This document shows positions 37,972-47,270 of a stretch of DNA of 62,077 bases, piece after piece. Under the pieces are notes generated by a model. The model searched no databases, was not told where the DNA came from, and saw only the letters and a program-made list of their open reading frames with translations. Position numbers and translations under genes: made by a program. Numbering within the stretch: the stretch's first letter is position 1; the number at the start of each line of letters is the position of its first letter. Location of the stretch: assembly GCA_017744935.1 (NCBI GenBank), contig JAGIAI010000029.1:1-62077 (forward strand), written 5' to 3'. This DNA is from Variovorax sp. (GTDB lineage: Bacteria > Pseudomonadota > Gammaproteobacteria > Burkholderiales > Burkholderiaceae_C).

Positions 37972-39255
37972 ATGCGCGCGGCTCTCTGGTTACTCGCACT
38001 GTTCGGCATCGCAGCTGCGGTTGCGCTGTTCGCAGGCAACAACCAGGGCACGATCACCGTCTTCTGGCCGCCATGGCGTGTCGATCTGTCGCTGAACCTC
38101 GCGTTGCTCCTGCTGCTTGCGGCTTTCGTGTTCCTGCACCTGGCTCTGCGCGGCCTGTCGGCCCTGTTCTCGCTGCCGAAGCAGGCCCGGCAATGGCGGC
38201 TCCAGCAGAAAGAACGCGCGTTGCATGCGTCGCTTCTCGATGCCGCGGTGCAATTGCTCGCGGGGCGCTTCTCACGTGCCCGCAAGGCAGCGCTGGCCGC
38301 GCTGGTGCAGGAGCGGGCGCTGGCTGCACTCGATGCGCGTCTTCCGGCAGCGCCCCAGGTCCGCGTGATGGCGCACTTGCTGGCCGCCGAGAGCGCGCAA
38401 TCCCTGCAGGACAAGCCCGCGCGCGATGCGCATCTTCAGCAGGCGCTCAACGAGAGCGCGGAGCGCGGCGCCATGTCGACGCCGGAGACCCGGGAGGGCG
38501 TGCAGTTGCGAGCGGCCCGTTGGGCGCTGGACGACCGCGATGCGCCGGGCGCGCTCGCCCGCCTGGAAGAACTGCCGCATGGCGCACAGCGACGCACGCT
38601 GGCCCTCCGTATCCGCCTGAAGGCTGCGCGGCAGGATCGCCGGACGCTGGAGGCGCTCGAAACCGCGCGACTCCTCGCGAAGCACCGCGCGTTTTCGGAA
38701 TCGGGTGCGCAGAGCATCGTTCGCGGCCTCGCGACCGAGCTGCTCTCGGGCGCACACGACCCGGCGCAGCTTCTTCGCGCGTGGAACGAGTTCGACACTG
38801 CGGAGCGCGAGATTCCGGAAGTCGCGATCCACGCGGCCCAGCGCATGGTCACCTTGCGCGGTGATCTCTCTGTGGCTCGCGCGTGGCTGCTGCCGGTCTG
38901 GGAACGGATGATCCAGCAGCCGCAAAGCCTGGGCGAGTCGCTGCGCGTCAAGCTGGTGCGCGCACTCGAAGCGGGGCTGGACTCGGTGGACGCGGACTGG
39001 CTCTCTCGCATCGAGTCCGCCCAGCGCAACAACCCGCGCGATGCCAATCTGCAGTACCTCGCTGGCATGGCCTGCATGAAGCGCCAGTTGTGGGGCAAGG
39101 CGCAACAGTTGCTCACACAGGCTGGCTTGGGCTTGCAGGACGCCAACCTCCATCGACGGGCTTGGCAGGCGCTGGCTCAGCTCGCCGAGGCGCGCGATGA
39201 TGCCGACCAGGCGTCCGCGGCATGGAAGCGTGCTGCGCAGACAGAGAATCCCTGA
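37972..39255 (+). CDS. hemY: HemY-type membrane protein with TPR-like repeats
   Basis: The 427-residue protein has two N-terminal membrane helices (about residues 1-20 and 38-60) separated by the conserved NNQGTITVFWPPWRVDLSLN. A mostly helical TPR-like cytoplasmic or periplasmic domain follows, with LLAAESAQSLQDKPARD, LAGMACMKRQLWGKAQQLL and RAWQALAQLAEARDD. Proteobacterial HemY of this type is unrelated to protoporphyrinogen oxidase HemY of Gram-positives, and its role near heme synthesis is unclear. Last gene of the operon. Confidence 0.92.
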   Translation: MRAALWLLALFGIAAAVALFAGNNQGTITVFWPPWRVDLSLNLALLLLLAAFVFLHLALRGLSALFSLPKQARQWRLQQKERALHASLLDAAVQLLAGRFSRARKAALAALVQERALAALDARLPAAPQVRVMAHLLAAESAQSLQDKPARDAHLQQALNESAERGAMSTPETREGVQLRAARWALDDRDAPGALARLEELPHGAQRRTLALRIRLKAARQDRRTLEALETARLLAKHRAFSESGAQSIVRGLATELLSGAHDPAQLLRAWNEFDTAEREIPEVAIHAAQRMVTLRGDLSVARAWLLPVWERMIQQPQSLGESLRVKLVRALEAGLDSVDADWLSRIESAQRNNPRDANLQYLAGMACMKRQLWGKAQQLLTQAGLGLQDANLHRRAWQALAQLAEARDDADQASAAWKRAAQTENP

Positions 39256-39424
39256 TCTGGCCATACTGTATGCGGTCTTGATGCTATCGATTTTGTAGCG
39301 CTCGGTCGGCATAAAAGAGCCCTCGGATTCCCTGTCTGTCGGCAAATTCCTCCTTTTGATGAAGTCTTTTGGCGTACTGCCTTGAGGGCCCTCATCCACC
39401 TTACGCACTAAGCCAAGAAAGGGT

Positions 39425-39459
39425 TTGAGTCGTTACCTTTCCTGAGGTACAGTGGTAAC
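39425..39459 (+). promoter_or_regulatory. Candidate wza promoter with overlapping inverted repeat
   Basis: TTGAGT (39425-39430) and TACAGT (39448-39453) are spaced by 17 bp. GTTACC (39432-39437) and GGTAAC (39454-39459) form a perfect 6-bp inverted repeat that brackets the spacer and the -10, as an operator would. The rest of the 249-bp gap after hemY is AT-richer than its surroundings. It holds an 11-bp palindrome CATAC-T-GTATG (39262-39272) and GAGGGCCCTC (39384-39393), but no clear terminator. Confidence 0.45.
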
Positions 39460-39504
39460 TGTTTGCAAAAGTATTCATTTCGGGGTCACCATGCGGGGTC
39501 GGTT

Positions 39505-40671
39505 TTGAAACGCTATTTCCTCCAAGCCGGTTGCCTGGCTGCGGTCGCCTTGCTGGTTCAAGGCTGTGCGCCTCTGGCTCCGGGTTTCAGTTCCGCCAGC
39601 AACGACGCAGCCAAGGCTGTTTCGCCTTCTGGCTTTTCGACCAACGAGATCGATCCGCCACCACCCGGCGCCATTACGGAGATCACGCCTGACCTGATCC
39701 AGGCGCAGCGCGCCGCGACTGCCAAGTCGACCGTTGGCCCCGAGGTGCGAAAGCTCGTTGGCGATGCCGGGCCGTATCGCATCGGTCCGGGAGACGTGCT
39801 GGGCATCCAGGTGCTGGACCATCCTGAAATCGTCTACAGCACCCCGCCTTCCGTCGGGGGTGGCGATGGCGCATCCGTGACGGCGGCCGCCGGCTACATC
39901 GTGTCGGTGACTGGCCAAATGAGCTTTCCCTATGCTGGCTCGCTCAACGTGAATGGCATGACTGTCGAGGAGGTGGAGCAGGCGCTCGTCAAACGCCTGT
40001 CGCGTGTCTTTCGCGATCCCCAGCTCAGCGTGCGCGTCAACGCATTCCGCAGCAAGCGCGCCTACATGGAAGGTGAGATCCGCACGCCTGGCCTGATGGT
40101 CTTCAGCGACATCCCGATGACCCTCGCGGAGGCCATCAACCGTGCCGGCGGCCTGACGCCCAACGGCGACCGTTCCGCGATCGAACTGACGCGCGACGGG
40201 AAGATGACGCCGCTGAATCTCCTGGCCATGGCTGACGCGGGGATCGACCCGAGCCGGGTCCTGCTGAGGCCCGGCGACATGCTGTACTTCCGCAGCCGCG
40301 ATGAAACCAAGGTCGGGGTCCTGGGCGAAGTGAGCTCGCAGATGGGCGTGCCGATGCGCAACGGCCGTCTGAGCCTCAGTGACGCACTGATCGAGGCCGG
40401 CGGGCTGAATCTGAATACCGCCAATCCGATCCAGATCTACGTGATCCGCAACGAACCGACGGGCGGCCAGTCGATTTTCCATCTCGACGCGAAGACGCCG
40501 ACGGCCCTCGCGATGGCGGACGGCTTCGCGTTGCGGGCCAAGGACGTGGTGTTCGTGGATCCGGTGCCGCTCGTCAAATGGAACCGCGTGCTCAACCTGG
40601 TTCTGCCAACTGCGACGACCTGGACCACCTATCGTGGTGTCGTCACCCCGACCGGGTCTTCCGGTCGATAA
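39505..40671 (+). CDS. wza: Polysaccharide export outer-membrane lipoprotein (Wza-like)
   Basis: The roughly 388-residue outer-membrane export channel for capsule or EPS. The signal peptide has a lipobox (LLVQGC, Cys21). The Poly_export domain starts at PYRIGPGDVLGIQVLDHPEI, and SLBB-like segments VRVNAFRSKRAYMEGEI and VGVLGEVSSQMG follow. No ATG lies in a suitable place. The TTG at 39505 gives MKRYFLQAGCLAAVALL, an ideal signal peptide, whereas the earlier TTG at 39463 adds a polar extension. First gene of the wza-wzb-wzc operon, 16 bp before wzb. Confidence 0.93.
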   Translation: MKRYFLQAGCLAAVALLVQGCAPLAPGFSSASNDAAKAVSPSGFSTNEIDPPPPGAITEITPDLIQAQRAATAKSTVGPEVRKLVGDAGPYRIGPGDVLGIQVLDHPEIVYSTPPSVGGGDGASVTAAAGYIVSVTGQMSFPYAGSLNVNGMTVEEVEQALVKRLSRVFRDPQLSVRVNAFRSKRAYMEGEIRTPGLMVFSDIPMTLAEAINRAGGLTPNGDRSAIELTRDGKMTPLNLLAMADAGIDPSRVLLRPGDMLYFRSRDETKVGVLGEVSSQMGVPMRNGRLSLSDALIEAGGLNLNTANPIQIYVIRNEPTGGQSIFHLDAKTPTALAMADGFALRAKDVVFVDPVPLVKWNRVLNLVLPTATTWTTYRGVVTPTGSSGR

Positions 40672-40687
40672 CGACCTGGCTGTGAAC

Positions 40688-41125
40688 ATGCGCAACGTCC
40701 TTGTCGTGTGCCTGGGAAACATCTGCCGCAGCCCGATGGCGGCGGGGCTGTTCGGCGCGGCGCTACCTCATGCGCAAGTCACGTCTGCGGGGCTCGAAGC
40801 CTTGGTAGGGCAGCCTGCGGACCCCATGGCCTGCGAGCTGATGAACGAGCGAGGGATCAACATCGCAAAGCATCAGGCGCGGCAACTCGACATGGAGATG
40901 TGCCAGCGTGCCGACCTGATCCTCGTGATGGACCGCGGGCAGCGACGCGAGGTCGAGGGCCGCTTTCCGTTCGCGATGGGCAAGGTCTTTCGGCTCGGTG
41001 AGTTCAACGATCGAGACGTGCTCGATCCGTACCGGGCTGGAAGGCACGCATTCCAGCGTTCGCTTGCCTTCATCGAAGACGGTGCCCAGCAATGGGTCGA
41101 CCGCATTTCCAGAGTATCCAGTTAA
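40688..41125 (+). CDS. wzb: Low-molecular-weight protein tyrosine phosphatase (Wzb-like)
   Basis: The 145-residue cytoplasmic phosphatase has the P-loop CLGNICRSP (nucleophile Cys8, Arg14) near the N-terminus and the general-acid Asp in DPYRAG. It should dephosphorylate the Tyr-rich tail of the Wzc kinase encoded next. The stop and the wzc start overlap (TAATG), so expression is coupled. Confidence 0.94.
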   Translation: MRNVLVVCLGNICRSPMAAGLFGAALPHAQVTSAGLEALVGQPADPMACELMNERGINIAKHQARQLDMEMCQRADLILVMDRGQRREVEGRFPFAMGKVFRLGEFNDRDVLDPYRAGRHAFQRSLAFIEDGAQQWVDRISRVSS

Positions 41126-43371
41126 TGAACTCCACGCTCACCCCCAAGGCAAATCCCAGCGCATTCGAAACGCCGGAGGAACAGGACTTCGACATCGGTC
41201 GATACCTCGAGGTACTGCAAGCCAACAAGTGGTTGATCGGCGGCATTGCGCTCGTGGTCTTCGTGGCCGGGTTCATCTATGCGTCGCTCGAAAGGCCTGT
41301 GTACGAGGCCGCCATGGTCATTCAGGTCGAGGAAGGCGGGGGGAAAGGGGTCCTGAACGAAGCGGGCGGGCTGGTCGACGTGAAGACGCCTGCCGGTGCG
41401 GAAATCGAAATCCTTCGCTCACGAATGATCGCGGCGCAGGCGGCCGAAGCGGCCAATCTCTTCGTGGTCGCCACGCCGCGCTACATCCCGTACATCGGCG
41501 GCTGGCTGGCGCGGCGCTCGACGACGTTGTCGGACCCGGGGTTCCTTGGTCAGAGCGGCTATGTGTCCGGTCAGGAACGCATCGAAGTTTCGAAGTTCAA
41601 CTTGCCGGAAGCGCTCGAAGGCGCGGGCTTCCTCATCACGGCGAAAGACGGCGGGCGCTACGCGCTTTCCGGGCCCGGCCTGAACGAGCCCGTGAGCGGA
41701 ACGGTCGGCACGATGCTGAAGGCCACGAGTACCAAGGGGCCGATCGAGCTGATGGTCGCCGAACTCGCAGGCAAGCCCGGTGCGGAATTCGATGTCCAGT
41801 CGCTGCCCAGGCTGCCCACGATCATCGGGCTCCAGAACAGCCTGAACGTGTACGAGCGCGGCAGGTCATCGGGGATCATCACCGTGTCGCGGCAGGATAC
41901 CGATCCGAACAAGCTCACGCGCGTGCTGAACGCCGTCGGCGCGGAGTACGTGCGGCAGAACATCGAACGCAAGGCAGCGGAGGCGCAGAAGACCCTCGCC
42001 TTTCTCGATGTGCAGTTGCCGCAGTTCAAGAAGCAACTCGAGGCCTCCGAAGACGCCTATAACCGCTATCGCAATCAGAAGGGCACCATTGACTTCAGCC
42101 AGGCCGCAACTATCGCGGTCACCCAGTCGGTGGACCGCGAGACGAAACTGCTTGAAGCCCAACAGCGCCGGCGCGAACTCGAGGCGCGCTTCACCTCCGC
42201 CCATCCGCTGGTCCAGACGCTGGATGCACAAATCGCTGCGTTCAAGGCCGACCTGGGCGAAATCCAGCAGCGCATCAAGCAACTGCCTGAAACGCAGCAG
42301 GAAGCGGTGCGCATGGAGCGCGAGGTCAAGGTGAACACCGAGCTGTACCAGTCGCTCCTCAACAACGCGCTTCAACTTCGGTTGGTGAAGGAAGGCAAAG
42401 TCGGCAACGTCCGCGTGGTCGACGAGGCTGTCCCACCGCAGTTCCCGATCAAGCCGAACCGGAAGGCCATCATTGGTGCCTCGCTTGCACTTGGATTGTT
42501 CCTCGGTGTCGTTGCGGCCTTCCTGCGCAATGCCTTCGTCGAGCGCCGGATCCGCGACCCGCACGAGGTTGAAATCAATAGCGGGCTGCCGGTGTTCTCG
42601 TCAATTCCGGTGAGTTCGCACCAGGATGCGATCGCCAAGCGGCGCCTGAGCGGTGCCACGGGCGTGAGGCTGCTGGCAATCGAGCATCCCGACGATCCTG
42701 CGGTGGAAAGCTTGAGAAGCCTGCGAACGGCGATGCAGTTCGCGATGCTCGAATCCCCGAACAACCGAGTCCTGATCACCGGCCCGACGCCGGGTGTAGG
42801 CAAGAGTTTCGTGTCGGCGAACTTCGCAGCGCTGATGGCGGCCGCCGGACGCCGCACGCTGCTGATCGACGCCGACCTTCGCCGCGGCCATACGCACCAG
42901 TACCTGGGATTGCAGCGCCATGGTGGTCTGTCGGAGTTGATCGCGGGCAGCCTGACGATCCAGCAGACGGTTCACAAGCAGGTGGTCCAGAACCTCGACT
43001 TTCTTGCGACCGGCCAGTTGCCGCCGAATCCGGCCGAACTGCTGGTGTCGGACTCGTTCAAGACCATGCTGGAGCGCCTGTCCGAGCAGTACGACCTGTT
43101 GGTGATCGACTCGCCGCCGGTGCTGGTGGCCGCAGACACGAGCACCGTGGCCGCGCACACGGGCACGGTGCTGCTGGTGGCGCGGGCCGATCTGTCGACC
43201 ATGGGTGAAATCAAGGAAAGCACGCGGCGCCTCGCGATGAGCGGCAAGGCGGCCACCGGGGTGCTGCTGAATGCGATGAATCTCGGCCGCCGGACGCTGT
43301 CGGCATCGAAGTACGGCCGCTATCGCTACACCCACTACAACTACGAAAGCATCCTGCCCGAAGAGCAGTGA
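41125..43371 (+). CDS. wzc: Polysaccharide co-polymerase / BY-kinase (Wzc-like)
   Basis: The 748-residue inner-membrane protein controls chain length and export. The N-terminal Wzz domain is between two helices (about residues 38-57 and 455-475) with coiled coils, then a GNVR-type motif (KVGNVRVVDEA). The cytoplasmic BY-kinase has Walker A GPTPGVGKS (Lys560), Walker A' LLIDADLRRG and Walker B LLVIDSPP. A Tyr cluster ends the chain (Tyr730, 733, 735, 738, 740), the autophosphorylation site. It is followed by a hairpin and the convergent glycosyltransferase arm of the locus. Confidence 0.95.
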   Translation: MNSTLTPKANPSAFETPEEQDFDIGRYLEVLQANKWLIGGIALVVFVAGFIYASLERPVYEAAMVIQVEEGGGKGVLNEAGGLVDVKTPAGAEIEILRSRMIAAQAAEAANLFVVATPRYIPYIGGWLARRSTTLSDPGFLGQSGYVSGQERIEVSKFNLPEALEGAGFLITAKDGGRYALSGPGLNEPVSGTVGTMLKATSTKGPIELMVAELAGKPGAEFDVQSLPRLPTIIGLQNSLNVYERGRSSGIITVSRQDTDPNKLTRVLNAVGAEYVRQNIERKAAEAQKTLAFLDVQLPQFKKQLEASEDAYNRYRNQKGTIDFSQAATIAVTQSVDRETKLLEAQQRRRELEARFTSAHPLVQTLDAQIAAFKADLGEIQQRIKQLPETQQEAVRMEREVKVNTELYQSLLNNALQLRLVKEGKVGNVRVVDEAVPPQFPIKPNRKAIIGASLALGLFLGVVAAFLRNAFVERRIRDPHEVEINSGLPVFSSIPVSSHQDAIAKRRLSGATGVRLLAIEHPDDPAVESLRSLRTAMQFAMLESPNNRVLITGPTPGVGKSFVSANFAALMAAAGRRTLLIDADLRRGHTHQYLGLQRHGGLSELIAGSLTIQQTVHKQVVQNLDFLATGQLPPNPAELLVSDSFKTMLERLSEQYDLLVIDSPPVLVAADTSTVAAHTGTVLLVARADLSTMGEIKESTRRLAMSGKAATGVLLNAMNLGRRTLSASKYGRYRYTHYNYESILPEEQ

Positions 43372-43383
43372 TCGCGGTGACCG

Positions 43384-43404
43384 GATGGCGGCCGGACCGC
43401 CATC
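43384..43404. terminator. Hairpin between the two EPS arms
   Basis: GATGGCGG (43384-43391) and CCGCCATC (43397-43404) form a perfect 8-bp stem with a 5-base loop, placed between the convergent wzc and GT4 genes. No T-run follows on either strand, so it may be a weak terminator or an RNA 3'-end stabiliser. Confidence 0.5.
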
Positions 43405-43431
43405 GATCCGATCGAGCGGCTCGCCGTAGTT

Positions 43432-44664
43432 TCAGCGGCGCGCGTCTGCCACGCAGGCCTTCAGGTCGCGCTCGAACTGCCTGAGGACCGCGTCGCGGTC
43501 GAAGTTCTCCTCCGCATAGGCCCTCGCCAGGATGCCCAGTTCGCGCCGGCGTTCCGGTTGCGAGGCAAGCGAGAGCACCGCATCGGCAAATGATTTCGGA
43601 TCGTCCGGCGGCACGGCGATGCCGCATTTCGCGGTGACCTGACCTAGCTCGGTCTCGGGCCTGGCACCTGCCACCACGGGCCTTCCGCTGCTCAACATGC
43701 CTGTGAGCTTCGATGGCATCACCAGATCGGCGGCGTCGGCGCGCTGCGGCAGCAGATGGATGTCCGCGAGGCCGAGGAGATCGCCCAAACGCTCCATCGG
43801 CTGCAGATCGAGGAAGCGCACGTTCGCGAGTTTTTCGCAGCGCTTCGCGAGGTCTGCGCGCCCGGCGCCATTGCCGCAAAAAACGAAGTGGAGGTCGCGA
43901 TGGTCGGCGAGCAGCGAAGCCGTCTCGGCCAGAAGTTCAAGCCCCTGCTTGGCGCCCATGTTGCCCGAATAGAGCGCGACGACCGCATCCGGATGGATGC
44001 CCAGTTCCGCACGATAGGGGCTCTCGCCGGCGAGGGGCCGGATGCTCGACACGTCGGCCCAGTTGGGCAGGGCGACCAATCGCGCATCCTCGGTCCCTTT
44101 GCTGCTCGCGCGTTCCATCATTCGCATCGAGATCGTCGAGATCCGATCGAAACAACGCATGAGCCGGCGCTCCATCGAGGCAACGAAGGAACGCATCCGC
44201 TGGCCTTTGAGCAGTCCGAGCTCGAAAGCCGCGTCCACCTCGTAGTCCTGGATGTGCAGCCACGCCTTGGCCGAGCGGAGGCGCGCGAAGGCGATGGCTG
44301 CGGGCGAGCAGAAGAGCGGCGGCTCGGTCACCCAGACCACATCCGGCTTCCATTGCCAATGCGAGAGGAGTGCAGGAAGGCTACTTAGCGCGAAGCTGGC
44401 GAGATGGATCAGGCGCCGGATGCCAGTTACCTTGCGTGGCACCCACAGCGGGGTGCGGATGACCTTGGCGCCGTTCCAGTTCTCGGTCGTGTAGCGCCCC
44501 GCGTTGTAGCCGGGCCAGACCGCCCAGTCGGGGTAGTAGGGCGGCGCAGTGACGACGCGAACGTCGTGTCCCTGCGCGGCAAGCCAGGCGACCATCTCAC
44601 CTGTGTATTTGCCAATGCCGGTCAGTTCGGGGGCGAAATTGATCCCGTAGACGAGAAGCTTCAT
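43432..44664 (-). CDS. Glycosyltransferase family 4, WcaI-like
   Basis: The 410-residue GT-B enzyme resembles colanic-acid WcaI, thought to add fucose. It begins MKLLVYGINFAPELTGIGKYTGEM. A mid-part PPYYPDW and HIQDYEVDAAFELG follows, then the C-terminal donor-binding domain VALYSGNMGAKQGLELL, FCGNGAGRADL and PSKLTGMLSSGRPVVAG. The start overlaps the stop of the preceding GT4 gene (ATGA). The WcaI likeness fits a locus carrying a GDP-fucose synthesis gene, but linkage cannot be read from sequence. Last gene of the minus arm. Confidence 0.9.
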   Translation of the reverse strand: MKLLVYGINFAPELTGIGKYTGEMVAWLAAQGHDVRVVTAPPYYPDWAVWPGYNAGRYTTENWNGAKVIRTPLWVPRKVTGIRRLIHLASFALSSLPALLSHWQWKPDVVWVTEPPLFCSPAAIAFARLRSAKAWLHIQDYEVDAAFELGLLKGQRMRSFVASMERRLMRCFDRISTISMRMMERASSKGTEDARLVALPNWADVSSIRPLAGESPYRAELGIHPDAVVALYSGNMGAKQGLELLAETASLLADHRDLHFVFCGNGAGRADLAKRCEKLANVRFLDLQPMERLGDLLGLADIHLLPQRADAADLVMPSKLTGMLSSGRPVVAGARPETELGQVTAKCGIAVPPDDPKSFADAVLSLASQPERRRELGILARAYAEENFDRDAVLRQFERDLKACVADARR

Positions 44665-45881
44665 TGGCCCTCAGGCAGCGTTCGAGGTTGATTCGAGGCG
44701 CGTTCGAGAGGGCCGAAATGTGACGCGCCGGGCGAGTGGTCGCTGATGATCCGCACGAGCGTCTCAGCCACCTGCTCGATCTGGAAGCGCGCGTGGAAGC
44801 AGCGCAGCGCGGCAATGCGCATGGCGGCGACGTCGGCGCGCGACAGAGAAAGCCACTGCCGCAGGGTCGCGACGGTGCCGTCAAGAGTGTCGGGGCCGAC
44901 CAGTCCGGCGCCGTCCTGCTGGATCTCGCGCCAGATGTTCACCTTGTCGCTGATGAGCACCGGTTTGCCGCAGGCAAGGGCCTCCACGACCGCGATGCCG
45001 AAGTTCTCCTGGTGCGAAGGCAGACAGAACACATCGGAGGCATAGAACGCCCCCCACTTGAGGTCGCCCGACAGCAGGCCGGTCCAGGTGATGCGCTGCG
45101 CGATGCCGAGCTGCTCGGCGCGGCGCTTCAGTTGGCTCACCAGGGCGTCGTCGCCTGGGCCTGCCATCACGAGGTGCAGGTCCGGCGCATCGCCAAGCAC
45201 GCGCGCAAAGGCCTCGATGAGAAGGTCGCCGCCTTTCTTCTCGTGAATACGGCCCAGATAGAGCAGCGCACGCTTGCCCTGGATCTCCGGAAAAGCGGCG
45301 GTGAATCCGGCAGCCAGCGCGCGTGCGTTGGTCGGCGGCTGCGAAGTGCCATATGACCCGACGACTTCTCGCGCCCGATAGAGCCAGAACGACTGCCGCG
45401 CAAGAAGACGTTCTTCTTCGCAGGTGAAGATCACTGCAGCGGCATCGCGCAGCACTCGGTAGTCGGCCCAGGGCCAGTACAGCCACTTTTTCAGGTGCTT
45501 CAGCGGGTAGCGGCGCTTGAACCAGGGGTCCAGCATGCCGTGTGTGTAGACGAAATAGGGCGTCGCGGAACGACCGAGCGCACGCCATGTCGCGAGGCCG
45601 GTGTATTGCCAAAGTCCGTTCACGATCACGGCGTCGTAGTCCGCGGCATGCGCCTGCAGCCATGGGACCACGCGGTCGTTGTAGAAATACCCCCTCGAGG
45701 ACGGACCCAGCGCCGTCACCTGTCCGGCAAAGCCGGTGACGAAGTCGGCATCCGGGTTGTCGAGGCACAGGATGTCGCCGGGATGGCCGATGGCCGCCAG
45801 GGCGTCCCGAAGTCGCCTGACGCCTTCGATGGGCCCGCCGCCGTGTGGATCAACCGATGGAACGAAGTGAAGGAGTCTCAC
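44661..45881 (-). CDS. Glycosyltransferase family 4
   Basis: The 406-residue GT-B enzyme has an N-terminal glycine-rich region (PSVDPHGGGPIEGVRRL) and a C-terminal domain with LLYLGRIHEKKGGDLLIEAFARV, VMAGPGDDALV and CLPSHQENFGIAVVEALACGKPVLIS (the E-x7-E signature). Translation starts at GTG 45881, overlapping the polymerase-gene stop, and ends overlapping the next start, so the block is tightly coupled. The sugar transferred is unknown. Confidence 0.91.
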   Translation of the reverse strand: MRLLHFVPSVDPHGGGPIEGVRRLRDALAAIGHPGDILCLDNPDADFVTGFAGQVTALGPSSRGYFYNDRVVPWLQAHAADYDAVIVNGLWQYTGLATWRALGRSATPYFVYTHGMLDPWFKRRYPLKHLKKWLYWPWADYRVLRDAAAVIFTCEEERLLARQSFWLYRAREVVGSYGTSQPPTNARALAAGFTAAFPEIQGKRALLYLGRIHEKKGGDLLIEAFARVLGDAPDLHLVMAGPGDDALVSQLKRRAEQLGIAQRITWTGLLSGDLKWGAFYASDVFCLPSHQENFGIAVVEALACGKPVLISDKVNIWREIQQDGAGLVGPDTLDGTVATLRQWLSLSRADVAAMRIAALRCFHARFQIEQVAETLVRIISDHSPGASHFGPLERASNQPRTLPEGQ

Positions 45882-47233
45882 GTTTTCGAGGCACGTCCTG
45901 GAAAGAGCTCAAGCCTCGGAAACCGGAAAAGCAAGAGGGCGAACGCAAGGATGATCGACAGGAGCCCGTGGGCCGTCAACTGACCGCTGGAGGGCCACGT
46001 CATGATCGCCAGCGCGGCGGTGAGCCACACAAGCACCGGGAAGGGCGATCGGGTCTTGATCGACAGCCTGAAGCTCTTGAAAAGGCCGATCGCGATCACC
46101 AGCAGCTTCAGCCCCACGTAGAGAAACCCCAGCAACCCGCCTTCGAGCAGAACGCGGCCACCTTCGGATTCTGCGAGTGCGAAGTATTCGGAAGAACCGG
46201 TGCGCACGAAGTTCGCGAGGTTGGAGCCATATCCCACACCCTCGCCGAGCCAGTCGACCGTCCTGAACACATGCGGTTCGCCGATCAGGATCGTCTGCAC
46301 GCGTCCCCAGAAGTCTTCTGCTTCCGATGCTTGCTCAAAGCGCGCTTGCGTCACGTCGACCGCGTCCCTGAAGAAGACAGCGAAGACGCCGACCAGCAGC
46401 AGCGCGACGACGACCCCGACCGCGGCTGCCGGCTTCTGCCGCATCGGAGAGAACAGCAACCTGCCGAGCAGGTACGTCAGGAGCATCAAGCCCGACGAAA
46501 TGACGGCCGTTCTGGAGCCGCTCACCAGCACTCCGACCAGGAAAGCAATGAAGGTCGCAGTCGCGAACAGGATGTGTTTGCTGCGAGGCTTTCGCGCCGA
46601 CAAAAGGCCGAAAACGAACGGAGCCACCAGCCCCATGAACGTCGCATAGCCGGCGGTGAAGCTGAAGGTGCCGGTGGTGCGAACCACACCGGCCACCACG
46701 ACGAAGATGCCTTCCTCGTCATCGCCGCCGTCCAGCTGCACGTTGATCCAGGCCCCGGGCGGCGAGTAGTGCTGCAGTACGGCGAGCGGCGCCATGATGA
46801 CCATCATCCATCCTGCCGTCAGGAAGGCCGTGCGGTAGTCGGTCTCGTTCATGGATGCGGCCGCGGCAATGGCAAACCAGAGGTACAGCAGCCAGAAGCG
46901 CAGGCCGATCATGAAGATGAGTGGCGAACTCTTCCCCGCTACAAGCTGGAGGAGCCCCCATCCGAACACCACCAGTGACCATGCGAACATGGCGGCCGTG
47001 ATCTTCATGTGTTGTCGCAGGTAGCCGCGCTTCCATGCGTAGAAGACCAGCGCGGCGGCGCAGAGGTCTCGAAGGCCGACCAGCGGCAGCGACGCCGCAG
47101 AGGTCACCCATTTGCGCACGGCGCCTTCGAAGACAACGATGATGAAGACCGCCAGAAAAAGCTGCCCCGCGCGGCTGAGCGCCTGGGACTTGCTCGCGGC
47201 GCGCGGCTGCGCCGACAAAGGGACGGCGCTCAT
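45878..47233 (-). CDS. O-antigen ligase/polymerase (Wzy-like) membrane protein
   Basis: The 451-residue inner-membrane protein has about 10-12 helices and a large periplasmic loop. It carries the O-antigen ligase superfamily pattern around GEGVGYGSNLANF and EGGRVLLEGGLLGFLYVGLK near the C-terminus, with the conserved Glu-x-Gly-Leu-Leu-Gly. By position it is the candidate Wzy that polymerises lipid-linked repeat units on the periplasmic side. The start at 47233 (MSAVPLSAQ) is the first Met before the helices. It overlaps the next gene by 4 bp (a TGA/GTG junction). Confidence 0.8.
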   Translation of the reverse strand: MSAVPLSAQPRAASKSQALSRAGQLFLAVFIIVVFEGAVRKWVTSAASLPLVGLRDLCAAALVFYAWKRGYLRQHMKITAAMFAWSLVVFGWGLLQLVAGKSSPLIFMIGLRFWLLYLWFAIAAAASMNETDYRTAFLTAGWMMVIMAPLAVLQHYSPPGAWINVQLDGGDDEEGIFVVVAGVVRTTGTFSFTAGYATFMGLVAPFVFGLLSARKPRSKHILFATATFIAFLVGVLVSGSRTAVISSGLMLLTYLLGRLLFSPMRQKPAAAVGVVVALLLVGVFAVFFRDAVDVTQARFEQASEAEDFWGRVQTILIGEPHVFRTVDWLGEGVGYGSNLANFVRTGSSEYFALAESEGGRVLLEGGLLGFLYVGLKLLVIAIGLFKSFRLSIKTRSPFPVLVWLTAALAIMTWPSSGQLTAHGLLSIILAFALLLFRFPRLELFPGRASKT

Positions 47234-47270
47234 GGCGTGGGTTTCCCGTTGCCCATCGGTGCCACATGGT

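Noticed and set aside
39301..39393. Terminator after hemY formed by GCCCTC/GAGGGC
   Set aside because: The arms are about 60 bases apart with no T-run, so a terminator hairpin is unlikely.
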